From positions 434,001 to 498,000 of the forward strand of contig ML058587.1 in NCBI GenBank assembly GCA_003013855.2: 64,000 nucleotides of DNA, written 5' to 3'. The notes under the pieces were generated by a model that ran no database searches, was not told where the DNA came from, and saw only the letters and a program-made list of their open reading frames with translations. Positions 13,301-22,252 of the stretch are shown piece by piece. Numbering within the stretch: position 1 is the first letter of the stretch; each line of letters opens with the position of its first letter. This stretch comes from Liriodendron chinense (taxonomy: Eukaryota; Streptophyta; Magnoliopsida; Magnoliales; Magnoliaceae). A program made the translations under genes and the position numbers.

Positions 13301-16300
13301 CTTCCCAATATGGAGCCTTCAAAGACACATAATCATACATGTGCTGTCTTCAACGGACTAAGCACTCGAGTTGGCTTCACGAGGCCCCATATATGCATCA
13401 CCTAGCCATAAAGAAATGGAAACTCTCCTCCTCTTTTGGTATACTATGACTGGTGTTCGGATGTCCTCATCAATAAAAAAAATTTGTTCCTACTTCTCTA
13501 AACTCAGCAAAAATATAAGCTAAACAAAAAAATAACAAAACACATAAACAACTAAATCAACTAAACTATTTTGTGGCCTACGATCAAGATGTCCACGACG
13601 ATGATCTAATGGTCAGAATGGTCCAACTAAATAGCCCACATACATCTTCCCAGTGTGGGGTTTTTAAAGATGCATAATCATACATGTGGGGTCTTCAAGG
13701 GTCTTCAACGGGCAAGGCACTCGAATTGGCTTCACGGGGCCCCATGTATGCATCACTTAGCCATAAAGAAACAGGAACTCTCCTCCTCCTCTGGTATACT
13801 TTCACTGGTGCTCGGATGTCCTCATTATTAAACATCGCATATTCGCATCAAGTTGTTCCTAACAAACATCGTATATATGTAATAAACTACTACATTTTTG
13901 TGACCTTTAAAAGAAACTGTTTCACGTGTTTGAGGTTTGTAATTCCTCTTTATCAAAAAGACATTTCCCCACCTGCTCCACTCGCTCAAGAAACAGGAGG
14001 TAAGCAAGCCAAGAAATTTGCTCTTAAACAACATAAAGAAGGCAAAAATAACAAACAAAGGAGTCCAGCTAGAAAGTTGTTGCTACAAATGAGGTACCAC
14101 CTACACATGACACAATCAGTTGGAGGTGTAGAAGGAGCAAAAAGATTATGAGTTCAAAAGAAAATAAAGAAAATGGAAGACAAAAGCGCTCGATTGGGGT
14201 TCAATTGGTTGAGTGTTGCTCAAGACGGCACTGGAATGTGATCTGATCATTTCCTTCAATGATAAGCATTTTGGAAACAACGAGGAAAATATTTATAACC
14301 CTTCTCTTAGTGCGAACAGTTCTCATCAGGTGGCCCCACCTCCCCTTAAGGCCAGAGAATGACATCAACATGTCCTCATCTCTGGGGAGAACAACAATCC
14401 CTGATCCCTATTCTTCCCATAGAACACCCACCAAAATTAAGCTTCACATACACACACCTCGAAGGGGGAGGCACCTATAACACCCTACCATAGTTATGAT
14501 TACTCCCTTCTTACTTAGCTTGCCCCCATCTAATACTGCATGAGAATGCCCCTAGAATTCAAGTCAAGAGAGCACTCAATCTATGGTCATAGACAAGATT
14601 CTTTTCTTCAGTGTGTCAGCCAAGGCAGTTTTTGTAGCTTTGCTTCTAGACTAAAATGGACTGGGAGAACTTAATAATCACCTCAAAGAGGAAATCGTTG
14701 AGATTTCACATCACCTCAAAATAGCGCAAGAAATATCCCCAAATATCTCTAGCCCATTTGATGCTTGTTCAAATTGTCTAGCATAAGAATGGTTTGTCAT
14801 AGCTACACACATGAACCCTTAACTCGAGGGGAAGAGGGGTTGTCCAAACCTTGGTGAATGGTGGGGTTCTCCATCATTGAAAGTCAAAATCCAATAGAAA
14901 ATTTTCGTGGAAAATCTACTACTTAATGACCACTTTTCTAGATCCTCTTATCCTCAACCAATGGGTCAATGTAAACAAAGGTATTCGATAACGATAACAA
15001 TGGTTGTAACGACCACTGCCATTACTGTCACAATATGGACTGTAATGGCCATTAACAAAAACTTATTTCGACCCCATAAAGGGTTGGTACGGGTCAATTT
15101 TTCCATTACGGCCATTATGTAACCGTTTTGGAATACCTTGATGTGAACCTCACCAAGCATGCTTCAAAGCCTTGGCAAAAGAATTATGTCATCATTGGAT
15201 AAGTTTCTTTGAAGTCTAATGTTCTGCACGATTTGATCCTCCATAGGCTTCATAATCGATGTTGTCAAAAAGTTTACGTGGTCCTATGCGACCCGAGGGG
15301 GTTGTGTGCATATGTGATTGCACAATTGTATATGCCATCTCACCGCCCCCCAAAATATTTTTTTTTAATAAATAAAGAAAAAAAGAATTTTTATAAAAAA
15401 AATTAAGAATAATTATGTAAAAATACTACTAGTGCAGGGAATTTTCTTTTTCTTACCAATTTCATTAGAAAGAGTATGAGAATGAGACAATGAGCGAGTA
15501 CAAATTCTAGAGAATGTGTGAGGGAAATGAGGAGTGGGAGTGCTTACTATAGCAAAAATGGAAAATCTGCCATGGCATAATCGCATAAAACTGCCATGTG
15601 TGATTGCATATGCTTCCAATAGTCAAAAAACGCATATGCGCTATGGCATATGCGATGTGCGCTCACGAAATGACATATGTGATTGCATTTGACACATTGT
15701 TCATAACAATCATTGACCTTGTCATATCCCTAGCGATGGATAGAAGAAACAAATTCCTAAAATGACTTTGCTAATGGAATCTCGTTAATCCATTTATCTT
15801 TTCAAACAAAAAAACTTACTGATGAGAAAGCGATTGCTTTAAAGGACGCTACCCACCTTCAAAGAAATGTCTCTTCCTACTTCATCTAGGCGCTTACCTA
15901 TCTTATTGATTGCTTTCCACACGTCGAACACAACTGGCCTTGTAGGTACCCCTGGAAATCATCCTCATGACTCTCCATATTAACATAATTCCTAAAGGTC
16001 GCTTCCCTCCACAAGGATGGGGCTACTACAAAAAAAATTTTTTTTTTTTTTGAAAGATAACTGAAATTTTATTAAAAAGCCCACCAATGGATGGGAAAAG
16101 AATACAACCTGATGCTAAGACAAAAACCAAGAAGAAAGATTAGCAGACTTTGTTGCTTTTGCATAAGAAGCCCATTCTAAAACAGGCTCGTCCCCAAATC
16201 CCCACCACCATTTTCTCAAAAGGACCCCTTTCCCCCTAATTTTTCCCATGCAAATTTGACCAACACATTGTTATGGACGTCAATGAATTGGGTCAAAGTC

Positions 16301-17671
16301 AAACTAGCCTTGAGCTGGACCCAACCCAAAACAAGCCAAATTTTCTGGGGCACAAGCTGATGCAATTACCCCACATCCCACATGTGTGCACAAGAAATGG
16401 CCCACTTTTCATTTTAGGCAAATCTCTACATTAGGAAATATCATGAATCTCTACATTAGATAATTTCCCTTGATATCTTTATATTAGGCAAAAAGTAATC
16501 TTAGATTCTTCTTATTTAAGTAATTTCTTATTTAGGTAGTTTCCTATTTTTCAAATCTTTGCTAGCTAGGAATTCTATTTTTAGATTCCACAGTTTTCAT
16601 TGTAGATTGTAAGGATTGGTTATAAATAAGGCTTAGTCCTATAGAATAAGATAGTTGAATGATATTGTCTTTTTATGAAAATTCTCTTGTTTTCTCTACG
16701 GTAGTTGTTGAATGCAGGGATGAGACCTCTAGTTTAAGACTAGAGGACTGTTGAGTTTGCTCACAGTCTTGCATTCACGGTCTCTAGTATTTGGCTAAAG
16801 GATTGTTGGGTCCTTTCCTACAATTTCTTTCAACTTTTCTTTGATCTATTTGCGTCTCCTTTTGGGGTTTGCATTACAAGCTTGGCCTGTTAAGTAATTT
16901 TTACAAGTGTAGTAGTTGTACTTAATACATATATACATGAAATATGCATTATCATTATCATCATGGCCCAGCATGCCCGGACCCAAGCCACAACCCAATA
17001 GATCAATGGGCTTGACCCAAGACCAATCCAATAACTAATCAACCCAAAACCAACTTGGCGGGTGGAGCCTTGCCCGGCAGACCTGAAGACCCAACAGGCT
17101 GGCCCGATCCATCAACACCCTAAGTGCATTATTACAAGATGAATCAATTCAAAACATAAAATCTAGACTAAAATCTGAACCGAATAGCACATTCGAAGCT
17201 GAAGAAGCATCGACAAAGCTTTCAACAATTCCTTCAGCAATCTTATCCATAGATTGTACCAGAAACAATGAAATAAAGATTTTTTTTCTGTGTTTGGATG
17301 CTGAATTGAATTGCAATCTATCAATTCGACATAAGAGGGAATGACCAAAACGACCTCCCAATTCATTAATGATGACCGAAACCCTAATGGCAATCCCATG
17401 AGTTCAGGTTGGAATAGAAAGGATCCTACTGCCGGAGAGAACACTGACGCGATCCGCCGTGACACGTGGCACGCGTGTGCACGATCCGGGCCGCTTGACC
17501 ATCTATTTTCCTCAATCACGTGTGGACCAGACTGATCTTTTTAGGACCGAGCATGTTGGCGGTGGGGACCTCCTGATGAAGAACATCGAGGATCTCGCAC
17601 GCGCATGCCATGCCGGCACGTGCACTGCGAACCAGGACGCGGAATATACACCCAAAATCTAGACCGTTGAA

Positions 17672-17727
<56 letters not shown>

Positions 17728-17883
17728 TGAGATTGGACTGACCAGATCTTTGAAGATTATGAAGACGATGATCAAGAAGAGGAAGAAGAGTATCTCGAAC
17801 TCGGCCAGCCGCACGAATGCGAACACCGAATTCACGGCTCGTGTGAGCAGCGACTCGCGCGCCGGAACGCCTCTACCACGCAT
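7315..17883 (-). CDS. Small conserved plant membrane protein, two exons, giant intron
   Basis: Exon 1 is 17743-17883 (47 codons) and exon 2 is 7315-7383 (22 codons plus TAG), giving 69 residues. The donor is CTG|GTCAGT at 17742 and the acceptor CTGCAG|ACA at 7384; the intron is phase 0. The protein starts MRGRGVPARESLLTRAVNSV, has one predicted membrane span (about residues 29-44, FEILFFLFLIIVFIIF) and ends TSRPEYNQILVKKPGG then SDFWPY. I recall short plant proteins of this length with the same VRLAEFEILF and EYNQILVKKPGG blocks, annotated only as membrane proteins; no function is known to me. The ATG at 17883 is chosen over an in-frame ATG 13 codons upstream because the family begins near MRGRG. 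Exon 1 sits in GC-rich sequence unlike its surroundings. Both exons are undamaged, so the gene is probably expressed if its very long intron is spliced. Confidence 0.85.
7950..8105 (+). mobile_element. RTE-type LINE fragment
   Basis: Translates, with one frame change, as FRWFG then HVQWRPRTAPVRR, which matches the well-known C-terminal RLRWFGHV.RR...APVRR segment of plant RTE reverse transcriptases. Only about 50 codons remain. It lies antisense within the giant intron. Confidence 0.65.
8535..8995. repeat. Palindromic repeat
   Basis: Core from TGTGGGCCCCACCATAATGT (8605) to about 8955. Outside it, a CCGATTGCCTACTGACGTTG flank (8536) is matched by an inverted CTACTGGCAGT motif near 8990. The left arm keeps GAGGCAGATCC and GTGGACCACACCACA; the right arm is more decayed. 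Within the giant intron. Confidence 0.75.
9597..9976 (-). mobile_element. Non-LTR retroelement insertion with 16-bp target duplication
   Basis: A perfect direct repeat ACAAGAAGCATAAATC (9597-9612 and 9961-9976) flanks a 348-bp insert. Read on the minus strand, the insert ends TTGGGTAAGGCTTAG followed by (ATG)n. The stretch GGTCGGCTACATGAATC (plus strand, about 9647) is a motif I know from the 3' ends shared by plant RTE LINEs and Au-type SINEs. The minus-strand 5' part holds three imperfect 41-44-bp repeats (9818-9945, GGTTGATTACAATC core). It is a 5'-truncated RTE or a SINE. Confidence 0.65.
10187..10884. mobile_element. hAT-like MITE, CAAGG-ATTC terminal family, copy 1
   Basis: The left end reads CAAGGCATTCTGAATCTGTT and the reverse complement of the right end reads CAAGATATTCTGTATTGGTA. 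Both are followed by a GGCCATAA motif. Flanking 8-mers GGTCTAAC and GGTCTGCC match at 6 of 8 positions, consistent with a hAT-type target duplication. The inside is AT-rich with no coding potential. Same family as 14977-15140. Confidence 0.55.
11797..12503. mobile_element. PIF/Harbinger-type MITE enclosing a palindromic repeat
   Basis: Ends GGGCCTGTTTGATTTTCC and GGAAAAAATCAAACAGGCCC are inverted repeats, flanked by TTA on both sides (11794-11796, 12504-12506). That is the classic PIF/Harbinger (Tourist) target signature. Between the ends lies an almost complete palindromic repeat (about 11928-12360), with GGGCCCCACCATAATGTATA on the left and its counterpart on the right. No transposase is present, so it is non-autonomous. 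Confidence 0.75.
13135..13830. repeat. 346-bp tandem duplication in the intron
   Basis: Two direct copies, 13135-13480 and 13481-about 13830, align along their length (AATTTGTTCCTA start, CCATAAAGAAA and CTCTCCTCCTC near the end). Divergence is noticeable but no large indels are visible. The flank at 12900-13130 looks like retrotransposon-type noncoding sequence but I cannot place it. Confidence 0.75.
14140..14480 (-). mobile_element. LINE RNase H-domain remnant
   Basis: The minus strand reads VKLNFGGCSMG then GIRD, closely resembling the KLNFDG-S-GNPG...IRD start of the RNase H-like domain at the end of many plant LINE proteins. Further on, LIIEGND resembles the later VEGDS motif. The frame is broken. 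The rest of the domain is too decayed to trace. Confidence 0.5.
14977..15140. mobile_element. hAT-like MITE, CAAGG-ATTC terminal family, copy 2
   Basis: 164-bp element with ends AAAGGTATTCGATAACG and (reverse complement of the right end) CAAGGTATTCCAAAACG. Flanked by ATGTAAAC (14969-14976) and ATGTGAAC (15141-15148), an 8-bp target duplication with one mismatch. Repeated GTAACG/GGCCATTA motifs link it to 10187-10884. Confidence 0.62.
15150..16030. other. Intron sequence without recognisable element
   Basis: AT-rich, with a cluster of GCATATG/CATATGCG-type phrases at 15600-15690 (alternating purine-pyrimidine). No gene or element boundary found. Confidence 0.4.
16038..16262 (-). mobile_element. 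3' end of an L1-like LINE
   Basis: A 14-base T run (16038-16051) is the poly-A tail on the minus strand, preceded by TTTTTAATAAAATTTC. Upstream in minus direction the frame reads LLRKWWWGFGDEP, matching the LLGKWLWRF-type motif of plant LINEs, then a stop. It is heavily 5'-truncated. Confidence 0.65.
16359..16885. mobile_element. LTR-like sequence, unproven
   Basis: A stretch with a TATAAATA box (16621-16628), a T-rich leader and TG/CA-like limits (TGATGCAATTACC near 16359, TTTGCATTACA near 16877). I could not find a clean target duplication, primer-binding site or coding part, so it may be a solo LTR or something else. Confidence 0.3.
17675..17725. repeat. (GA)n microsatellite
   Basis: About 25 GA units. 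On the gene's strand it is a (TC)n tract starting 12 bases into the giant intron, so length changes there lie near the splice donor. Confidence 0.95.
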
Positions 17884-18110
17884 CGCGATGGACGTTTCTT
17901 CCTTTATCTTTTCTCGCTTCAAGAGGGTTGGAAGAAGAGATGCGCTTTTGGGATTTCGAGGGATTGAAGAGAGACGAAGCTGAGATGAAGGAGAGGAAAG
18001 AGAGACAGGAAGGATTTTATTTTTTTTACTCGCCCCGAGGATTGGAATTGTATACTCGGGTTTTCAGTTCTTACGGGTGGGGCCTATGGTTTAGCAATCC
18101 ATGCCGTTGA
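17884..18110 (-). promoter_or_regulatory. 5' leader and putative promoter of the membrane-protein gene
   Basis: On the minus strand this reads as a CT-rich leader (TCTCTTCTTCCAACCCTC) ahead of the ATG at 17883. A TATACAAT motif (18047-18054) sits about 165 bases upstream and could be the TATA box. Palindromic repeats begin at 18248, so the promoter is short. Confidence 0.4.
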
Positions 18111-18247
18111 TCGGTTGCATCCCCCGTTAGATGTACTATCCCCGGTATTATCCCATGGCCCTTCTCTCCAGTTGAATATGGGACGTTGATGGATGGACGC
18201 GGATTGCCAAGACCCCACTGTACGAAGATCCTGAGGACGGAAGCTAG

Positions 18248-18625
18248 GTGGGGCCTACAGTGATGTTTGTGAGAAATCCACCCCGTCCATCCGTATTTCC
18301 AATTAATTTTAGTTCATGAACCTGAAAAATGAGACAGATACGAAACTCAAGTGGTCCACACGACAGGAAAATTTGTGGGAGGAAAATGCCTACCATTAAA
18401 ACATTCCCGGTGTCCACCGTGGTGTTTATGTCCATCCAAACGGTTCGGAGTCGGACGAACTGAAAACACATTTACTTGATGCAAAACTTTTGTGGCCCAT
18501 AAATGTCTTGAAGGTGTGCATTCAATCCCCACTTAGGTTCTACTTGAGTCTTGAATCTACCTCATCTTTCGGCTCATGTTCTCATATTTGATGGACTGGG
18601 TGGATTTCTCACAAGCATCCCAATT
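18248..18625. repeat. Palindromic repeat, diverged
   Basis: Starts GTGGGGCCTACAGTGATGTT, ends GGGTGGATTTCTCACAAGCA. Both ends share a GAGAAATCCACCC/GGGTGGATTTCTC inverted pair, a variant of the usual TTTATCCACGC block. The middle is present but diverged. Confidence 0.75.
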
Positions 18626-18639
18626 CCATCAGTAAGCAG

Positions 18640-19010
18640 GTGGATACTGGACCGTCCTATGTGAGCCCTACTATGACCTATGTGTTTTATATTATCCATC
18701 CAATTTTTTCATATCATTTTAAGGCACGAGGCAAAAAATGAGGCAAATCAAAATCTCATGCGGACCACGCCAAGGAAACAGTGGTGATTAAACACCCACT
18801 ATTAAATCAACATGTTGGATGGAAAATAAACATTAAAGTGGGCCGTTGGAAGCTCTTAATGTTGGGTGTTCGATTACCACTACTTTTTTTTAAGTATCAT
18901 CCACTTTGAGTGTCGAATCTGCTCATTTTCAGGCTCATGTCTTTATATGAATTGAAAATGTGAATGAATCGAGTGAACAAAACACATACATCATGGTGGG
19001 CCAGAGCACT
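18640..19010. repeat. Palindromic repeat
   Basis: Left arm TGAGCCCTACTATGACCTAT, right arm AAACACATACATCATGGTGG. The centre is shortened: the AACATGTTGGATGG and GTGGGCC blocks are adjacent to the arms. Confidence 0.75.
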
Positions 19011-19134
19011 GTCCAGGAGCTATAAAGTCCGTGCGGGTCACTTGACACCAATGGACCCACTTCTCCATGATGAGATACTTCTAGTTTTTGGAAGCCGATT
19101 GCGCTGACCTGCCCGTGCAGTCCCACTTCTCCTA

Positions 19135-20075
19135 TAAGGCCCACTGTCTTTTAAGGCATGAGTTAAAAAATGAGAAGATCTAACGATCCAGTGGACCACA
19201 CCAAATAGTTAGCTTGGTTGCATTAAATGTCTAGAGCATTAAGGGCCTGTTTGTTTTTTCCTGTTACAAGTAAACAGATGTAATTAAGTAATTCTTACTT
19301 ATTTACCCCCTTTGAAAATGTGTGAGTATTTCTTTTTTGGAAATTAGTTGAAAACTAGTAACTTAAATTTGAGGGTCCCACCGTGATGTATATGACTTAT
19401 CTGTGCCATCCATCTATTTTAGCAAGTAATTTTTTTAGGATGAACAGAAAAATGAAGCCGATCTAATGCTCAAGTGGCTCCACAACAACAGAATCAATAG
19501 CTATCACCTGTCCACTGTCGAAAGTTACTTCCTTCACAGGGCTCACATTGATGTTTATTTGTCATCTAACCGATTCATAAGGTCACATAGACACAGATAA
19601 GGGGAAAACACAAATATCAGCTTGATCCAAAACTTTCGGGGCCTCCAAGAAGTTTTTAATGGTAGGCACTCGATTTCCACCATTTTTTGTGGTGTGGTTC
19701 GCTTGAGCTTTAGATCAGTCTCATTTTTGGGCTCACTCCTTAAATTCAACAGGCATAACTGATGGACGGTGTGGATAAGCCACATATTATGGTGGGCTTC
19801 ACATTTAGTTCACATATTCTTTTTTTTTTTTTTTTTTTTTGTGCTAAAAAAGTAACCGGTGATTGTTGCCTTGAAAAAACTGCGATAACTACCTAGGTAA
19901 ATAATTATTACTAATTTACATGGTAATTACAGTCAACAGCATAAAAACGACCTAGCCCTAAATATAAAAAGTCATCTAATGATGTAGTTCACATATTCCT
20001 ATTACAACCTGAAGAAAAATGGATGGACAACATGGATAAACAGACACATCATGGTGGGTCCCACACAGGAGCCCC
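19135..20075. repeat. Palindromic repeat split by a PIF/Harbinger-type element
   Basis: Left piece 19135-19239 (GGCATGAG, CCAGTGGACCACACC) and right piece about 19962-20062 (ATGGATGGACAACATGGATA, CATCATGGTGGGTCCCACA) are two parts of one palindromic repeat. They are separated by the insertion at 19243-19958. Confidence 0.6.
19243..19958. mobile_element. PIF/Harbinger-type MITE enclosing a palindromic repeat, copy 2
   Basis: Left end GGGCCTGTTTGTTTTTTCC and a decayed right end AAAAACGACCTAGCCC, flanked by TAA (19240-19242, 19959-19961). It contains its own palindromic repeat (about 19374-19793) and shares ACTACCTAGGTAAATAAT and ACATGGTAATTACAGT with the right side of 11797-12503, so both are one family. 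It has a poly-T run near 19810. Confidence 0.65.
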
Positions 20076-20204
20076 TGATTAGACGCAATTAGGGTTGAGT
20101 GACTAGTGGAGCCCACGCTTAACGATCAGACGGTTGATCTGGTGGGTCCCATTGTGATGCGTCATCTAAAGGCTACACCGTTGAATATTTGGTGTTCCCT
20201 CCCA

Positions 20205-20690
20205 GCGGATTGAGTCGTGCCCTGCCAGGGGCTGTGGAAACCACCTTAATGTATGTGTTTTATTCAGGGGTCCATCCAATTTGAATGATCATTTCTGGAC
20301 ATGATCCCAAAAATGAAATGGATCCTATACTCAAGTGGACCACACACGGGATTAAACGCTCACAGTTAAAAACTACTTAAAAGCTGCAGAGGTTTTGATC
20401 AAGCTGATATTTGCATGTTTCCCTTGATCTATGTGATATGAACAGGTTGGATGGCAAAAACACATCACAGTGGGTCCTAGGAAGGTTTAAATGGTGGGCG
20501 TCATTATCACCACTGCTTCCTATTGAGTGGTCCACTTAAGCCTTAAATCTACCTTCTTTTTGGGCTAATGCCTTAAAATGATCGGTCATAATAGATGAAC
20601 AGCATGGATAAAATACATATATTACGGTGGGCCCCACAGAGCCTCAGCCAGGACTCGGTCAGGGCAGGACGCAATCCGCGTCCCTTCCCT
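20205..20690. repeat. Palindromic repeat in first tandem unit
   Basis: Left outer end GGATTGAGTCGTGCCCTGCC, right outer end CAGGGCAGGACGCAATCCGC. This pair defines the extended terminus of the family (GCGGATTGCGTCCTGCC-type). Core 20236-20640. Its left outer end lies just outside the 2-kb duplicated unit. Confidence 0.8.
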
Positions 20691-21242
20691 CAGTTGCGCG
20701 TGGCATTTCGCCCATGGAAGGTTACAATTGCCCAATGAAGGCTTTTGGGGCACGGACTCGTCCGAGTCGACTCGGAGTCAGTATGGCTCGGCCCCCTGCA
20801 AATCAGCTCGAAAATGGGGATGACTCGTACTCGACTGAGTCACGGCTGGACTCACGACTGAATGAGTGGGTCCTAGTCACCGAGTCTTAAAACAGCTATT
20901 AGGATGGCAATCTGCTCAACGAACGCGTGCTGGAATTTAGGGCCGGGCCGGAGGTTATTATACACACACACCCTCGAGATGACTTTTGGGCAAGATGGCC
21001 CACTTAGGGATGGTTCCGCTTACCCCACAGGTGGGCCCTACCTAAGAGCTCAGAAGAACGGTGTCTTTTTGCTCGGCCTAGCATCGTCCTTATGGTGGGC
21101 CTATCTTTAGGTGATCTACATATTTCATCTATAGGGCCCTGCTGTAGACGGTCAACGGACCCAATCTCCAAAAGATCCTATCCATTCGATTGGTAGATTC
21201 TTTCATTGCCTAGGCTTGATGTAAGGGGTAGTTTGAGAACGT

Positions 21243-21710
21243 AGATTGCCTACTGACAATAGCTACTTGGACGGTGCTTTGTGGGCTCCATCATGATGTA
21301 TGTGTTTTATCCATGCCATCCATCCAATTGAGCTTAAAAATAGACAGATCCAAATATCATGTGGACCACACCACATGAAACAGTAGTAATTGAACGCCTG
21401 TAGTTAGAAACCTCATTGGGTACAAAAATTTTGGATGAAGCTGATATTTGCGTTTGCCCTTCATCTAGGTTTGTGACCTAATCGGGTTGGATGGCAAATA
21501 AACATTACAGCGGACACTAAGAAGCTTTAAATAATGGGCGTTCAATCACCACTGTTTTCTTGTGGTGTGGTCCACTTGTGATTTGGATCTGCCTCATTTT
21601 TAGGCCCACGCCCTATAATGATCCGAAAACATAAATAAATAGTGTGGATAAACCACATACATCATGGTGGGCCCACAAATCACCGTCCATTGATGGCTAG
21701 GGGCAGAGAT
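21243..21710. repeat. Palindromic repeat
   Basis: Left outer end GATTGCCTACTGACAATAGC as in 8535-8995; left core GTGGGCTCCATCATGATGTA, right core CACATACATCATGGTGGGCC. Duplicated at 23255-23720. Confidence 0.8.
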
Positions 21711-21939
21711 AATAGTCAATCCATCCTTCTTAGTTTGGATGCTGGAAAGTCATTCTTCATGTTGCTTGGAAGACTAATTATATAAAATTCAAACCTATTT
21801 ACAACAACTCAAGTTAGAATGGTCATCTAGAAGAATATTAATTGCTATTAATAATTATTTAAAAAATATTACTTATTATTAATAATCATATAAGTGTTAG
21901 TTCAATTATGATTTAGAAAAATATTATTACACCTGCACT

Positions 21940-22025
21940 CACACCAGTGGGATTTCATCACCTATGGGGCTCAAACCCCAAATCCCGTGTTGAAACTCTG
22001 AGAGCCTACTATCTAAGGCAAAGAT
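21940..22025 (-). mobile_element. tRNA-like SINE candidate (duplicated at 23955-24040)
   Basis: Minus strand: GCCTTAGATAGTAGGCTCTC (box-A-like), then TTTGGGGTTTGAGCCCCA (box-B-like, with T-arm-like pairing). No A tail or target duplication seen, so only the tRNA-like head is supported. Confidence 0.35.
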
Positions 22026-22252
22026 AAGAACCCTTTTGTGGTATAGTCTACTTGGACTCCGGATCTGCTTCATTTTAGGCTCATGTACTAAAATAATTTG
22101 AAATTTTGAATAAGCAGTGTATACATCATGGTGGGGTTCACAAACTTTTGGCTTAGGAAACTGAAATTCACAGAGGTTTTTCAAGGTGGAAACTCCGCTG
22201 ATCAATGTCGGTGGGATTAGATAGGTCCTGGTGCATTATAGTCAAAGGTGGC

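Larger units (their letters stand above)
7384..17742 (-). other. 10.36-kb transposon-filled intron
   Basis: This intron separates the two exons of the 69-residue membrane protein. Its contents include an RTE fragment, a palindromic repeat, a non-LTR insertion with a 16-bp target duplication, two related hAT-like MITEs, a PIF/Harbinger-like element, a 346-bp tandem duplication, LINE remnants, an LTR-like stretch, and a (TC)n tract just after the donor. Confidence 0.8.
20243..22252. repeat. 2.0-kb tandem duplication, unit 1
   Basis: Direct copy of 22253-24267. The join is at CACCTTAAT. Contents: most of one palindromic repeat, a GC-rich CTCGTCCGAG segment, a second palindromic repeat (21243-21710), an AT-rich segment, a tRNA-like stretch (21940-22025, minus) and a half palindromic repeat. 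No credible protein-coding gene. Confidence 0.9.

Noticed and set aside
13684..14151. 155-codon open frame on the plus strand
   Set aside because: It spans the second 346-bp tandem unit inside the giant intron, has no domain, and its C-terminal Lys/Gln-rich part is AT-rich noise.
17163..17519. 118-codon minus-strand frame near exon 1
   Set aside because: Considered as exon 2 of the membrane-protein gene, but it lacks the expected EYNQILVKKPGG segment, which is found intact at 7315-7383.
20627..20890. 87-codon frame, with a similar one at 22640
   Set aside because: Its recurrence is due to the 2-kb tandem duplication, and it starts in a palindromic-repeat tip; no protein similarity is apparent.
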